From the NCBI RefSeq assembly GCF_002775205.1, contig NC_036454.1:1846382-1910381 (forward strand): DNA of 64,000 nt, written 5' to 3'. Below are positions 43,825-55,134 of the stretch, piece by piece. The translations under genes and the position numbers were made by a program. Source of the stretch: Xiphophorus maculatus. Lineage: Eukaryota; Chordata; Actinopteri; Cyprinodontiformes; Poeciliidae. The notes under the pieces were generated by a model, which saw only the letters and a list, made by a program, of their open reading frames with translations, had not been told where the DNA came from and did not search any database. How positions within the stretch are numbered: position 1 is the first letter of the stretch; each line of letters begins with the position of its first letter.

Positions 43825-44735
43825 ACACTGTTGTATCTAAGTTTTGGTCTCTTATTTTGACATATGACAGGAAGTAGTTGGGTTGTTGTCTCCTTATGAT
43901 AAAGACAATAACAGCGCTCTGGTACCAAAGAGAGGCTTCCTTAAACTTTAAACTGTCCTGGAAATGGTCACAGATTAACAGATAAGATGGAAACTTCCTG
44001 TTAGCATTGTGAGGCTAGCATGAATGGCTAACCATTAGCCATTACAGACACTAAAGGTAGAGTCCTACTGAGGCTAGAGACCTAATGGTGCATTCAATTT
44101 TTCTCTGAAGTTGTAACTCGAAGCTGTGACTGATGTAGGAAACATCGTTCCTGTTAACATATTTGGAGAAGTTTGGATTCCAACATGGCGACGCCCAGGT
44201 AGCCATTATTCGCAATACGTCTTACGAAACTTTACTTTCCATGAACAAACATCACTTTTAATCTGGTCAGGGTAGAGTTGCAGGCGCTACACATAATGCT
44301 GACTTTAGACTGACTTTTATTTTGTAAATTAAGAATATTTTCATTGCTGCTTCCTACTGTTGATGCGAGGAGCAGCTATATTGTTTCTCGTAGTCGGCCT
44401 TATGAAATATTCTCCAGTCCCAGCTGATTTTTACGACTGGGAAGTCGTAATTTCTGAATTCTCACTGCAAATGAAACGCACCATTTGTGGTTGTATCTAT
44501 TTTTAAATCTCTTATTTTGACATAAGACAGGAAGTAGTTCTTGAGTTATCGGGTTCTGAAAAAGGCAACGACAGCGCTCAGTTATTACAGAGAGGTTTCA
44601 TCAAATCTCAAACTGTTCAGGAAATCAGTGGAGAAAAGAAATATAGACAGATTACCAGACAAACGTCCTGTTAGCACTGTGAGGCTAGCATGACTATTAG
44701 CCACTACCGAGACTGCAGCTGGCATCCTACAGAGG
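43825..44735. repeat. Two diverged direct copies of a 245-bp block, about 660 bp apart
   Basis: 43828-44075 and 44489-44735 share TTGTATCTA, CTCTTATTTTGACATA, GACAGGAAGTAGTT, ACAGCGCTC, CAGAGAGG, CCTGTTAGCA and TGTGAGGCTAGCATGA in the same order. The copies differ at many positions, so the duplication is old. The nature of the unit is unknown. Confidence 0.75.
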
Positions 44736-45325
44736 TTAAAGGGCAAATCCACCATTGTGACAGGATTTGACCGTCCCTGGTTCCAGATCACTGAGATTCA
44801 TAAAATCTTTGTTTTTACTGAGAAAATAAACAAAACGGATCCATTTCTGTGTTTTTCAAACATAAAATCCATCTTAGATTAGGATCAGACCTGGGATTAG
44901 TTCAGATTTGTCCAAAATACATTAACCAAAACTTCAGAGTAAAGTTATAATCACAATAATAATTTAACTCATTTGTTCGTTTCATTAAAAGGTTTTTAAT
45001 ATTTATCGTGGAACAAGCACGTAAATCCACAAAAAATGCTGCTGAACTTATTTCTGTAGTTTTTTTTAGTGATCATTTCTGGAAACTTTCAACTGGTCCT
45101 AAAATATTTGGCCTCCATTATGAGTGAAATCTGTTCTTTCAGGCTCCTTAAAATCCAGCTTCTTGGTTTTTATTCAAACAAAAATAATTGATTCTTAGTT
45201 TTCTCCCAAATATGAATAATATTTAATCATCTTTAGTTCAGTATGGAGGCCTCGCTTTGGACCCAATAACAAGTAAAACAAGAAAAACTGTTCATGTGTT
45301 GAGTTTCCTGGTGAAAAGCAGAAGC
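44736..45325. other. AT-rich non-coding DNA
   Basis: Nothing recognised. Confidence 0.4.
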
Positions 45326-45327
45326 TT

Positions 45328-45748
45328 AATAAAGTTTATTGTTTAATAAAGTTTATGTTTAATAATGTTTAATAAAGTTTATGTTTAATAAAGTTTATGT
45401 TTAATAATGTTTAATAAAGTTTATGTTTAATAAAGTTTATGTTTAATAATGTTTAATAAAGTTTATGTTTAATAAAGTTTATGTTTAATAAAGTTTAATA
45501 AAGTTTATGTTTAATAAAGTTTAATAAAGTTTATGTTTAATAAAGTTTATGTTTAATAATGTTTAATAAAGTTTATGTTTAATAAAGTTTATGTTTAATA
45601 ATGTTTAATAAAGTTTATGTTTAATAAAGTTTAATAAAGTTTATGTTTAATAAAGTTTACTGTTTAATAAAGTTTATGTTTAATAATGTTTAATAAAGTT
45701 TATGTTTAATAAAGTTTAATAAAGTTTATGTTTAATAAAGTTTACTGT
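45328..45748. repeat. AATAAAGTTTATGTTT minisatellite
   Basis: About 420 bp made of 16-bp AATAAAGTTTATGTTT units mixed with shorter AATAAAGTTT and AATAATGTTT units in a higher-order pattern. It contains roughly 25 AATAAA words on the plus strand. Confidence 0.95.
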
Positions 45749-46129
45749 CGGGTTTTATGTGCTGATCAGCCGCCTGGGAAACGTTTTGGACCACAAGAAT
45801 CATGTTGGTCATAAACGGATCAAATAAAATTTAAATTTAAAGAGCGACTCGTATAAATTCAGTTACAAAATAAACATGGAGCGGCCAAACCAACCTCAGG
45901 ACTGAAAGTGCAATTCTATAAAATATAATTTCTGTTTCTCTAAACTTACATCTGAACACATTTTGATTCTTTTCTCCCTTTTCATTTTAAACTCATCAGA
46001 TCTGAAGCTGATTTGATGAGCTCAGCTCATCAAAAGTGAATAATTATTATTAATAATTATTAACACATTATTCATAATGTGTTAATAATAATACATTATT
46101 TTAGTTATTCAATAAAACATCAGCTGTAC

Positions 46130-46180
46130 CTGTAGGGGAAATAAGCAGATCTGTTTCTGATTCCCAATTCGTCCACAGCT
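46130..46180 (-). other. Candidate upstream exon of the FAM240-type gene
   Basis: A 51-bp stretch has a TGCTGCAG acceptor and a CTACAG/GTACAG donor on the minus strand. It could be a 5' UTR exon, or in phase 0 add SCGRIGNQKQICLFPLQ before the exon at 43032. It is not independently supported. Confidence 0.3.
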
Positions 46181-46542
46181 CTGCAGCAGGAAGAGAGAAA
46201 AACAGGTTAAATCCAGAAATCCTCAGTTTATTTATTAAAATACTTTTATTTGCTGAGTTAATCTAAATAATAACCTAAAAAAGGCTGAATGAAGTCACTG
46301 AAGCAGATATTTGATCTTATTTAGGAGGAGGATAAGCCACTGACCTTCAGGAGAGCCCCAGCTGAGTGTCCGTCCGTCCCTCACAGTGAGTGATGTCAGT
46401 CTGTCCGTACGTCCTAGCCAAAGCCCGGAACCACGCCCCCAGCAGCAGGACGCCTCCCAGATGTCAGGGCTGGAAATATGTGGAGCTCCAGCTGGACCTC
46501 CAGACACGCAGGAGAGAAAACTGGGGAGAAACGCTGCATAGG

Positions 46543-46578
46543 GATTCATTCATTCATTCATTCATTCATTCATTCATT
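46543..46578. repeat. (ATTC)n microsatellite
   Basis: Nine ATTC units without interruption. Confidence 0.95.
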
Positions 46579-46847
46579 AGGGCTCCAATCTGATTGGCTG
46601 ATTTAATCATTCTGCTATTTTCTACCTTCAGATTTAAATATTATAAAATAAATCCAAACGTTCCCAAAGAGCATTAATGTTTGGCTGGGGAAGCCACACA
46701 CACAATGCTACAAAAATATGTAAATAAATATCAATTTTTAAAATGTTTTCATGCTCAACTCAATAATTATTTCATTCCTTTAGCATAAATGCTAACTCAT
46801 ACTGTCTGATTTTGGATGGCCATGAGTTCTCTGGTGGAAAATTGTCA

Positions 46848-47115
46848 TGATTTGTGGTGGTGAGGTAGCGCAGTGGACCCAGGTATGGAGAGTAAATGAT
46901 GATTTAACGATGAAATACAAAAACAAGAATCCAGGCAGCACAGGTGAGCAGAAGGCGAGGAGCTCAGAAACCGGTAGCAACTGGAATAGCGGCAAACACA
47001 GGCACTGGGGAGACACAGGTGGGGTTAAATACACAGGGGGTAATCAGGGGAACCAGACACAGCTGGGGTCAATCAAGGGGTAGACAGGACAACAGAGACT
47101 CAACTGACACAGAAA
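46848..47115. other. Repeat-like block, unidentified
   Basis: GGGGTTAAATACACAGGGGG, then TAATCAGGGGAACCAGACAC and AGCTGGGGTCAATCAAGG, has the wording of a common fish DNA-transposon or LTR flank. No ends were found. Confidence 0.3.
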
Positions 47116-47667
47116 CCAAAATAAACAGACAGAAAACTCCTCACCAAAATGTTATTATCAGATATTTTGACTTTATTACCAGATAATACAAATTTTCATC
47201 AGAGTTAATCAGATTTGACTGGCAGCTGAAATGTCATAAATGACATTTAAATCAATTATTTCAACTCATAGTTTACGTTAAAATAGACTGAACAACAGAA
47301 AACAAAAATTATACTAAAACGTTTTAAGACTTTATAAATATATTGGATTTACTTTTATTCTTAATTTTGTTTTTATAGGATATTTTATTACTTACCTTAC
47401 TTACCTTTGTGTGAACCTACATGCCTCAATGTCACGTCACTTTGCTGCAACACCTGAATTGATGAAAAAAACGTGAAACTGTTTAAAACCTACATTTCTT
47501 TTTAAAATTAAAACGGTTTAATCTGTAGCCCCGTTTAGTCCCTTAGCCTAGCTAGCTTTAGCATTAGCTACAGCTGCTAATTCCATCGCTACGGTACGTC
47601 TAGTAGATGTAGTAACTAACTGCGACCAGCAGGGGGAGTCTGGAGCTAGTGAGTCAGTAGCTCTACT

Positions 47668-47740
47668 ATGCCGAACGGCTCCGATGGCGCAGAGGAAGAG
47701 TCGAGTCCGTGGCTCGTTATTGAATTATTCCGCTTTTCAG
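47668..47740 (+). CDS. Possible first coding exon of an unknown gene
   Basis: ATG in ACTATGCC starts a 73-bp stretch encoding MPNGSDGAEEESSPW and then LVIELFRFS, ending at a strong CAG/GTAAGA donor. A CTCF-like CCAGCAGGGGGAG lies about 30 bases upstream. Further plus-strand exon candidates exist at 51458-51517 and 52368-52538, but their phase (0) does not continue the phase 1 end here, so at least one exon would be missing. It could also be a non-coding RNA exon. Confidence 0.3.
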
Positions 47741-48592
47741 GTAAGAGTTTACACATAAACGCACATGTACTGTTTTACTAACCGTTGGAGAGCTCGTAAA
47801 TACATTTAGACGATTTATTTACATATTGTGTTGGTAGTAGATGAGGTTTAGCCGGTAGCTCACAGCAGGTGTGCTAACCCAGGGGTGCTAACCCAGGGGT
47901 GCTAACCCAGGTAGCATTAAGCTGTGTGTTCTAGCTGTAGACTGCCTTGAGGTCAGAAATAAATATTTTTGAAAATTAGCTACACAGAAATCTGAGTTAT
48001 TACAGTAACAGTTTTCATCTGTTATTTGTTACTGTCATATTTTATAATATTTCATAAGATAACCGTATTGTTGTTTATGGTGTGCTGTTGGTAAAGTTAC
48101 ACAGTAAAGAATTAACATCCGTGTTTTTGATTTATTCAGCCTGTTATAAAGAGAACAAATGGTGTTCAATATCTACTGAACATTTAGCTCCAAAGTAAAT
48201 ATTTATTTTTCAAACTAAACATTTAATTTTCAACCTAAAAAAGTATTTTACCCTGGCTAAATATTTCGTGCATATATGCAAATTAGCTTGCTGATAAAAG
48301 TGGACTATCAAAATAAAGGCTGGCGAGACGGAATTGGTTCAGTCGTTGCTCAAGTAACGTTTTTTTCAAGAAAAAACTTGAGAGAGAAAATTATTTATAT
48401 AAAATCAAATCAAAATGTTTGTGTTTTAGAATTTAAAATGTTACTTAATTTGTCATTATTTGGTTTTTGGTTCAAATGTGATTAATTAAATACCCTGTAA
48501 TTATTTTCATCCAGTTTTCATTCAATCTGAGTGGCAGAGAAGATCTGAAAGTCACAGAGAAATAGACGACAGACTGGCACTAAATAAGAAAT
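47741..48592. other. AT-rich non-coding DNA
   Basis: Contains three copies of a 15-bp GTGCTAACCCAGGGG unit at about 47870-47912. No gene recognised. Confidence 0.4.
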
Positions 48593-48595
48593 ACG

Positions 48596-48645
<50 letters not shown>

Positions 48646-48647
48646 CA
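48593..48647. repeat. (AC)n microsatellite
   Basis: About 26 AC units with one AA interruption. Confidence 0.95.
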
Positions 48648-48984
48648 GAGTTATTTGGACCCTGCATGACATCATTACAAACTCGGATCAGTTTCAGGGC
48701 TCCATTTCCTGCTTCCTGAGTCGAGTTTCTGTCACTTGTGAGTGAAGGTAGGTAATAAAATAAATAAAGGTTACAGTTACTCAGTTACAGTTACTCGGAG
48801 TTAAAAGGTCCCTGTAGGAGTAACTTCAGGGCATCTTACTCTTTACTTTCCTCTGTGAAGCACACTAGGAGTACCAGAGAAATCCCATTTTGCATTTCTA
48901 CCTTTGGAGTCCAGAGATGGGCCGACTGACCTGAAGGATTTTATCTGGCAGGTGCTTTTGTTCTGTAAATAAGGCCATTACCTT

Positions 48985-50270
48985 ATAAGTACCCTGGTAA
49001 CGGCCTCAACGCATCTCACAGTTGCACAATTGTTCCTTCGACTTCGACTTAGACTGACTTTGTTGTCATTTTGCATGCACAGGGTGAATACAGAACGAAA
49101 TTTCGTTGCATACGGCTCAGGACAATGTTTGAGGTTCCAATGTTGTGAGTAAAATAAAATACAGTATAAAATATGAATATAAATCTAAATATAAAATATA
49201 AAGTGCAGGACTGACAGTAAAATAGAAGTTATTTAGCTCTGTACATGTGCAAGGTATAAAGTGGAGACCAGATTTTAAGTGCAGTCCAGTTAAGAGTTCA
49301 GCAGTCTGATGGCAAGTGGGAAAAAGCTGTTTCAGAACCTGGTGGACCTGCACCGGATGCTGCAGAACCTCTTTCCAGAGGGCAGCAGGGAGAACAGTCC
49401 ATGGTGGGGGTGTGAGGGGTCACTGACGATGTTTCGGCCTCAGGACACGCATCCTGCATCGATGGTTGACCTGACACTTCGCCCTTTTGCCTGAGCTGGG
49501 TGTGGAAGGTTGTTGCCGAAGCAGTTTCTCCTTGTGTGCCTTCTTCTCGCTCACATGAGAGTTACCGAACTCTTTTGCAAGCTCAACCAGGAAGTCCACC
49601 CGTCTCTCCTGCACCCCAATGCATGCCTGATAAAGCACATGTGCATTCAGTGCTGCCATGTCAATCATGTTTGCCAGGTTTGCTGACCAGCTGTCACATA
49701 GTGATGGAACCTTGGTCACCCCCCCAAGATAATGACTGAAATAAATGCCATTAGTTCTTGTGAACTAAATAGGTGAAGCAGTCACCTATTTATCCTCCAC
49801 AGCACAAAAGGCTGCATGCAAATTTGCATGTGCTAAGTCTCCCAGATTTCTTTTGCTTACACTTTTTGCATGATTTTTTTGAGGTGGATCAACACAATTA
49901 ATTTGGTTAGTTTATTTCTAAACTGTCATTTTATACCCTCTTAGCTTTATTTCAAAGAGAAACATTACTAATTTCTTTTAGAAAAACCTTTGCATATTTT
50001 TTGAAACAGATTCTATGTTTTGCAAACTCTATGTACATTTGGCAAAATGACCTGGATAATGCAGCACAACATCATGGATCAGCTGCAAAAGGTCACATCT
50101 CTCCAAAAACACTTCATGTATGCTTCAAAACTAGACTGACTAGTTGTAGGTATCATAGATACCCACCCCCAACATGGACTATTCACACTCCTACCTTCTG
50201 GCCTGACGGTCAACGGCCACATTTACAATTGAAGAATGGAGGCTAATTTGAGCCATCAGAGTTGTCAGTT
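48985..50270 (-). mobile_element. piggyBac/L2 composite repeat, copy 2 (inverted)
   Basis: This is the reverse complement of the block at 10887-12180, near-identical over about 1.29 kb. It includes the transposase fragment (49719-49460), the transposase/LINE junction and the L2 tail (49445-49050). Differences are few (for example TTCGGTAAC for TTGGGTAAC), so the copies are recent relative to the other remnants here. Homology stops near TAAGTACCC on one side and GTCAG on the other. Confidence 0.78.
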
Positions 50271-52633
50271 TGGACTCAGGGTCTTTTCACCCTGTTTCGG
50301 TACGTCAGGGGAGAGGTCGAAGACCCTGGTACTCCCAGTAATGCGACGTAGCGCTGCTCTAAGTTTCTGGCTTCTCCCTCCTCTGGTTATTTTACTGAAT
50401 GATTAATGATTATTTAACTAAAACACAGAAACTCTCCAGCAGTTTACGTTAACGGCAGACTTTTTGTTTTTACTGAAGTTTTATTGATTTGATGTAATTT
50501 CTATCTACTGAGGCCTTCAGAGGTCCAGTAAAAACACCATAAAAATTTAATCTGCCAAAATAAGTTACTTTGTAATTGTGTTTCCTTTTTATATTGTGTT
50601 ATTTTAGTTTTCATAAAATAGAATTTTTGGCCATAATTTAATATTTTCATCTGTTTGATTACAAGTTAAATCAGATTCAGTGACCAAACGGTAACTTAAT
50701 TCCCCCTTCCTACCAAATACCTTTTACTCTTACGATAGCTGGATTTACTTTTAAGGATTTAGTATTTATTTACTCTGGTGATGACATTTCAAACATTAAG
50801 CTCTAGCTGTAACACACCGAGGTATCAGAGTCCCGTCACTGACCCCCATGGTGCCGCAGTGCTGAAAGCTCCTCAGATCACGTTGACTCTGTAAAGTTCA
50901 GAGTTTTTTCCAGACTTCACGCTGAACTCAACTGTGTTTAACCAGACGAGTTTTAAATGTAACATTTGACCTGGTTGTGTTATTGGAAGACACTACTAGC
51001 AATACTTAACCACCAACTAAACAACTCCAGTATTAATGGACCAGCTTTTCTTGTCTTTTTCTACTTCCTCTCCTTTTGTTTAGTAATGTCTGCAGCTTGG
51101 TGCAGGATCTTGATGTTCTGGTTCAAATGGCTCAATAAGCCAACTATAAACCTAGTGTAGCCAGTCTTTGCTGTCATTGTCACTGCTTGATAAAAAATAC
51201 TATTTAAAATAAACAAACACTCAGCCTGGCGGGGGACAAGTAAAGCCTGGTGGCCCGCCAGGCTTATAATACACTGAGGGAAACTTTGTTGTTAATTATT
51301 AAACATTTCAGTTACTGATATTATTCGCCTAGCATCTCCGTAGCCTACAGCATCAACACATCAGCATAAATCAAGTATCAACCCATTAAAACTGTAAGTT
51401 GTTTAATGAAATGGTCTCATAAAAGTTTTGTATTTGTTCATATTAATCTTATTTCAGCTGCTGACCTGGTTGCTGAAGCGCCTTCATGTAAACGGTTTAT
51501 GGCTGCAGGCTGAACAGGTGTGCAAATGTTTTCATGACTCTTCCTGAAACTCAAACTTAAACACAATATTGTTTGCGCTCTTGGCTCGCCTGGACCCTGC
51601 AAACATAAACATGACATGGGAGGCCGTGACTGCGTCCTGTCAGGCCTGATAAAGATAGAAGTCCAGACATGGGAATGTGTGTTTGACAGCCTGCTGCAGG
51701 GTCACATCGCGCCCCGAGAGGCTTGACATTTAACTCGTGTTGTCACCCAGCAGTCTCACAAACAGACACACATTTTTACTTCTATCTTTATGAGAACATC
51801 CATCAAGCAGCGCTCTCGGTGCCACGGCGGCGCAGCAGCTCTGCTACGTAAGCTCTGAGATGTTTCCTTCATTTACTTCTTTGTTTGAGGCTAATTTGAG
51901 CTAGCATACAAGATAGCCAGCATGTCAGGTAGAATAAAGCATTAACTGGCTTAGATTAGCTCATTAAGATGCCACTTTCATTTTTATTTAGTAATTTGCT
52001 ATTTTTGAAACACATTTTTACATTTTGTTATATTTGCAGCCTTGGAGTCTAAAAAGTGTGTAAAGTTACTTGGAAGTAGCCTGTTAAGTAAAACATTTAT
52101 CGTTTCTGGCTGAAATCAAATTGTTCTTGTGTAAAAATCAGAAACATTTTAGCAAATGTAGATTATGACATGTCCTTTAGTGTTATACAGATTTACTCAG
52201 TTTTCTCATCTTATTGTATGATTTACTTGAGTGACAATGTGTCACAGTTTTAGTTCAACAGCAGATGTCACTAGTGAGCAATGAATGAATTACTGAGTAA
52301 TGAACTTTGGCGCACAGGGCTGGAAATCTTCGTTGATTTGTGAGACTTCATTTGTTCATCACTACAGGATGGATGGATGCCACAAGGTGGATGGGAGTCT
52401 GGTTCTGCAGAGACCTCAGCCAAGACTGGAGAGGCAGAGAGGAGCGGTTCGATCAACAAACAACTGGCAGATGAAGATGAGGGAGCAGAGGGAGTTCTTT
52501 GGCTTTTGGTTTGGTTTTATTTTAGCCATGAGGAGAAGGTAGGACCTTGGCAGAAGCGCTTGTGAAGGAGTGTGTAAACCTTAATGACAACAGTCAAACA
52601 GTTGAAGGCTCTTCATGTTTATGACTGTCATGC
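50271..52633. other. Non-coding DNA with two weak plus-strand exon candidates
   Basis: 51458-51517 (60 bp; LLTWLLKRLHVNGLWLQAEQ) and 52368-52538 (171 bp; contains QLADEDEGAEGVLWLLVWFY) have AG/GT borders and compatible phase 0, but no start, stop or known domain. The rest holds nothing recognisable. Confidence 0.3.
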
Positions 52634-53263
52634 TCACACCTTCAAATAAAGTGATACTGACAAATGAAAGATAAAACTCAGACAGTGGATTATAAGCGCA
52701 ATAAACCTGGACTGTGAGGAGTTGCTGAGTTGCTCGTGGATCATGTGATCAGAAAGTCCTTGGAGGCGATGCAGAGCAGCAACATCTGGACTCGGCTCCT
52801 CCCACTCGTCTTCTCTCACCTCTGCAGAGAGAAAACACACAGAGGTCATCCTGAAGGGCAACGGAGTCGTTCTTAGAAAGCTTTTGCTGACGGACATGTT
52901 CTCACATTTCAAGGCCCAAACGATGTTTGGATGTTAAATAACTTATCAATAATGTGCTGCCTTAGTGAAGCTAATTGGTAGAAGAGCCTATTAAAACTCT
53001 CTCCACCTTATTTCTCCTATAGTAATAAATTTACTGCAGCAGCTACAGCAGGGCAGTTTGTTTTGTTTTCAGCTGTAACTTTTATCTGATGAAACTTAAC
53101 TTGAGGTTTCAGCTGATGAGTCCAAAGGAAGCCAGGATTATTTTTTTGTTTTTATTTATTTCTGTGTGTTTGGTGAGATGTCTGGAAGGTTCATACCAAA
53201 CCCATTGCTGATGTTCAGGAAAAGGAGGATGAACAGGAGCTGGCAGCTCTTCCACCTCGCCAT
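52634..53263 (-). CDS. Possible small secreted peptide precursor, two exons, unrecognised
   Basis: Exon 1 (53263-53197) begins ATGG in good context and encodes MARWKSCQLLFILLFLNISN plus GF, a textbook signal peptide, ending at G/GTATGA in phase 1. The next acceptor in matching phase (CTCTGCAG, exon from 52821) continues EVREDEWEEPSPDVAALHRL, then QGLSDHMIHEQLSNSSQS, and reads on to a stop at 52634. The last part (IALIIHCLSFIFHLSVSLYL) looks like intron or UTR, so a donor at CCAG/GTTTAT near 52699 with further exons is possible. No cysteines lie between the signal and the stop region, so a peptide-hormone or linear precursor is more likely than a chemokine. The family is not recognised. Confidence 0.45.
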
Positions 53264-54780
53264 CCTTCCTGCCAAACACAGAGACATTTTCCAGCAAGTA
53301 GGAAGGAATAACATTCTCATGTCAATATTAATTTAAAATTGATCATGGATTTGATTGGAGGTGCCTTTTGCAAAACATTCACCGAGGTCTGTGCATTGAT
53401 GATGTGTCAGATGTTCTTCAAAGGTATCTGTCCTACATACCCCCAAGCTGGCACCCAAACCCACTGCAGCGCTGAAACTCTTGGATCACTGCTGCAGAAA
53501 ACCACTGAAGACATTTCTCAACCCACAGAGTTTTTGCAGTCATAGATGTAGGTGTGCATAAGGCAGTAAAATCTGCAGAAATCAATGTCATCTTGAAATC
53601 CAAAATAGGAAACTGCAGTAAGTAAATAATTTTGAAGAAATATTTTTATTTTTATTTCACCTGTAGTCAGTCGTTCTGTTTCTTTCTCAGTCTTTCAGGT
53701 GTGTTGTCATATTGCTCCAGTCAGTGGAAAGGCTTCATGAAATATTCAAAAATCTTTGCAGGTCCAAATGAACATCATCAGATATGCTGATGTTCATCAT
53801 GTTGATATTAAAAGCAAACCTGCTGCTTGGTGGTAAGAACCAGTCAGTCTCTAATGTTGACTGAAACATTTCTGTTTAGAAACGTGTCAACGGTTTTTGT
53901 TTTCAGTTTTATTTATTTCTCTTTCATTTTGTAATCATTTTCTCACCAGAACAAGTCAATGTCTTAATTTGAACATTTATAATAAAGTTAGTATATTCTC
54001 CATAATGAGCTGCTATAAATCAGGTTTTCAATTTTTCTGCAGATCTGTTGATTTTCTAGATTTTTCTGTTGATTGGTGAACAGTGGGAGGTTCTGCTCTC
54101 TGTTTTCTTTAATATGATCACAGAATTATCCACACTGTCCTGTTTCTACTGCTTATTGACTATTTTTCACTGGAGTGTTGGAAAGCCCAGAGATCTGCTG
54201 AGATTAAGCTGAAACCCAGTCAGATTTAATCTGAAATCGTTCTCATTCGTTTCACCCTCAGCTGTTAACTGTCGTTTTCTCAACTTACCGGGATATGAAG
54301 TCGTCTGTTTCAGATTCAAATGTTTCTTACTCTCCACAGACATCCACCGAACCTCCGAAGGATCAGATGTTTCCTTGTAGGGTGAGAAGTTTCAGGGAAA
54401 ACCAGCCTTGGAGGAGGAGGCTGCAGTGAATCGATCTCATTTCATCATCACTGTGGATCCGACCCCATTGGACCAGGGCCATCAGAAACCACCATTTCAG
54501 ACTGTTAACATGACGTCAGGTTCTTGCAAAGAGCTTCCTCTTTGCTTCAGAGGTTTCAACAATCATTTGAAACTAATGAGGAGAGATTTAACTCGCTGAG
54601 AAGAAGCCTAGAGCTGCAGGGAGGTAATTATTTATTAAAGAGACGAGTTAACAAAGGAGGAGTGATGTGTTCCTGTTTCTTCCTTTGGATTCTAGACGTG
54701 TTGCAGCATCAAGGAGCCGCTGATCAGATCAGGGTCAACTCCTCCATGTCTGGATCAACATCCAGGTTGTCTTCAAACTT
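53264..54780. other. Non-coding DNA
   Basis: No supported exon. A small AG/GT-bounded stretch at about 54343-54384 (TSTEPPKDQMFPCR) could be an exon but stands alone. Confidence 0.35.
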
Positions 54781-54821
54781 CCTGAAGTCCGTCAATCTGC
54801 AGACAGGAAAATTATTCATTT

Positions 54822-55076
54822 GGGACGATGGTGGCGACAGTAGAAGCAGTTCGTCCTGGTGGGTTTCTGGTTCGATTCCCACTCTGTCCACTTCTGTCGT
54901 ATTCTTGGGCAAGACACATCACCTGCCTTACCTCCTGGTGGTGGTCAGACTCGCATCTGTCAAACCAGTGACTACTATCCAGTAGCTTGCCACCATCAGT
55001 GTGTGAATGTCTGAATGTAACGTGAAATGCTTTGGGCTCCTCTGGGTTTGATAAAGTTCTATACAAGTACAGGAGA
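54822..55076 (+). mobile_element. tRNA-derived SINE, second family
   Basis: B box GGTTCGATTCC (at about 54870), then CTTGGGCAAGACACATCACC, GTGTGAATGTCTGAATG, AATGCTTTGGGCTCC and GATAAAGTTCTATACAAGTA, the standard ending of a widespread teleost SINE. Its flanks are about 40-bp direct repeats (54782-54821 and 55094-55132). Confidence 0.85.
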
Positions 55077-55134
55077 TTTCTCCAAACTGTGATCTGAAGT
55101 ATGTCACCCTGCAGAGAGGACGATTATTCATTTA

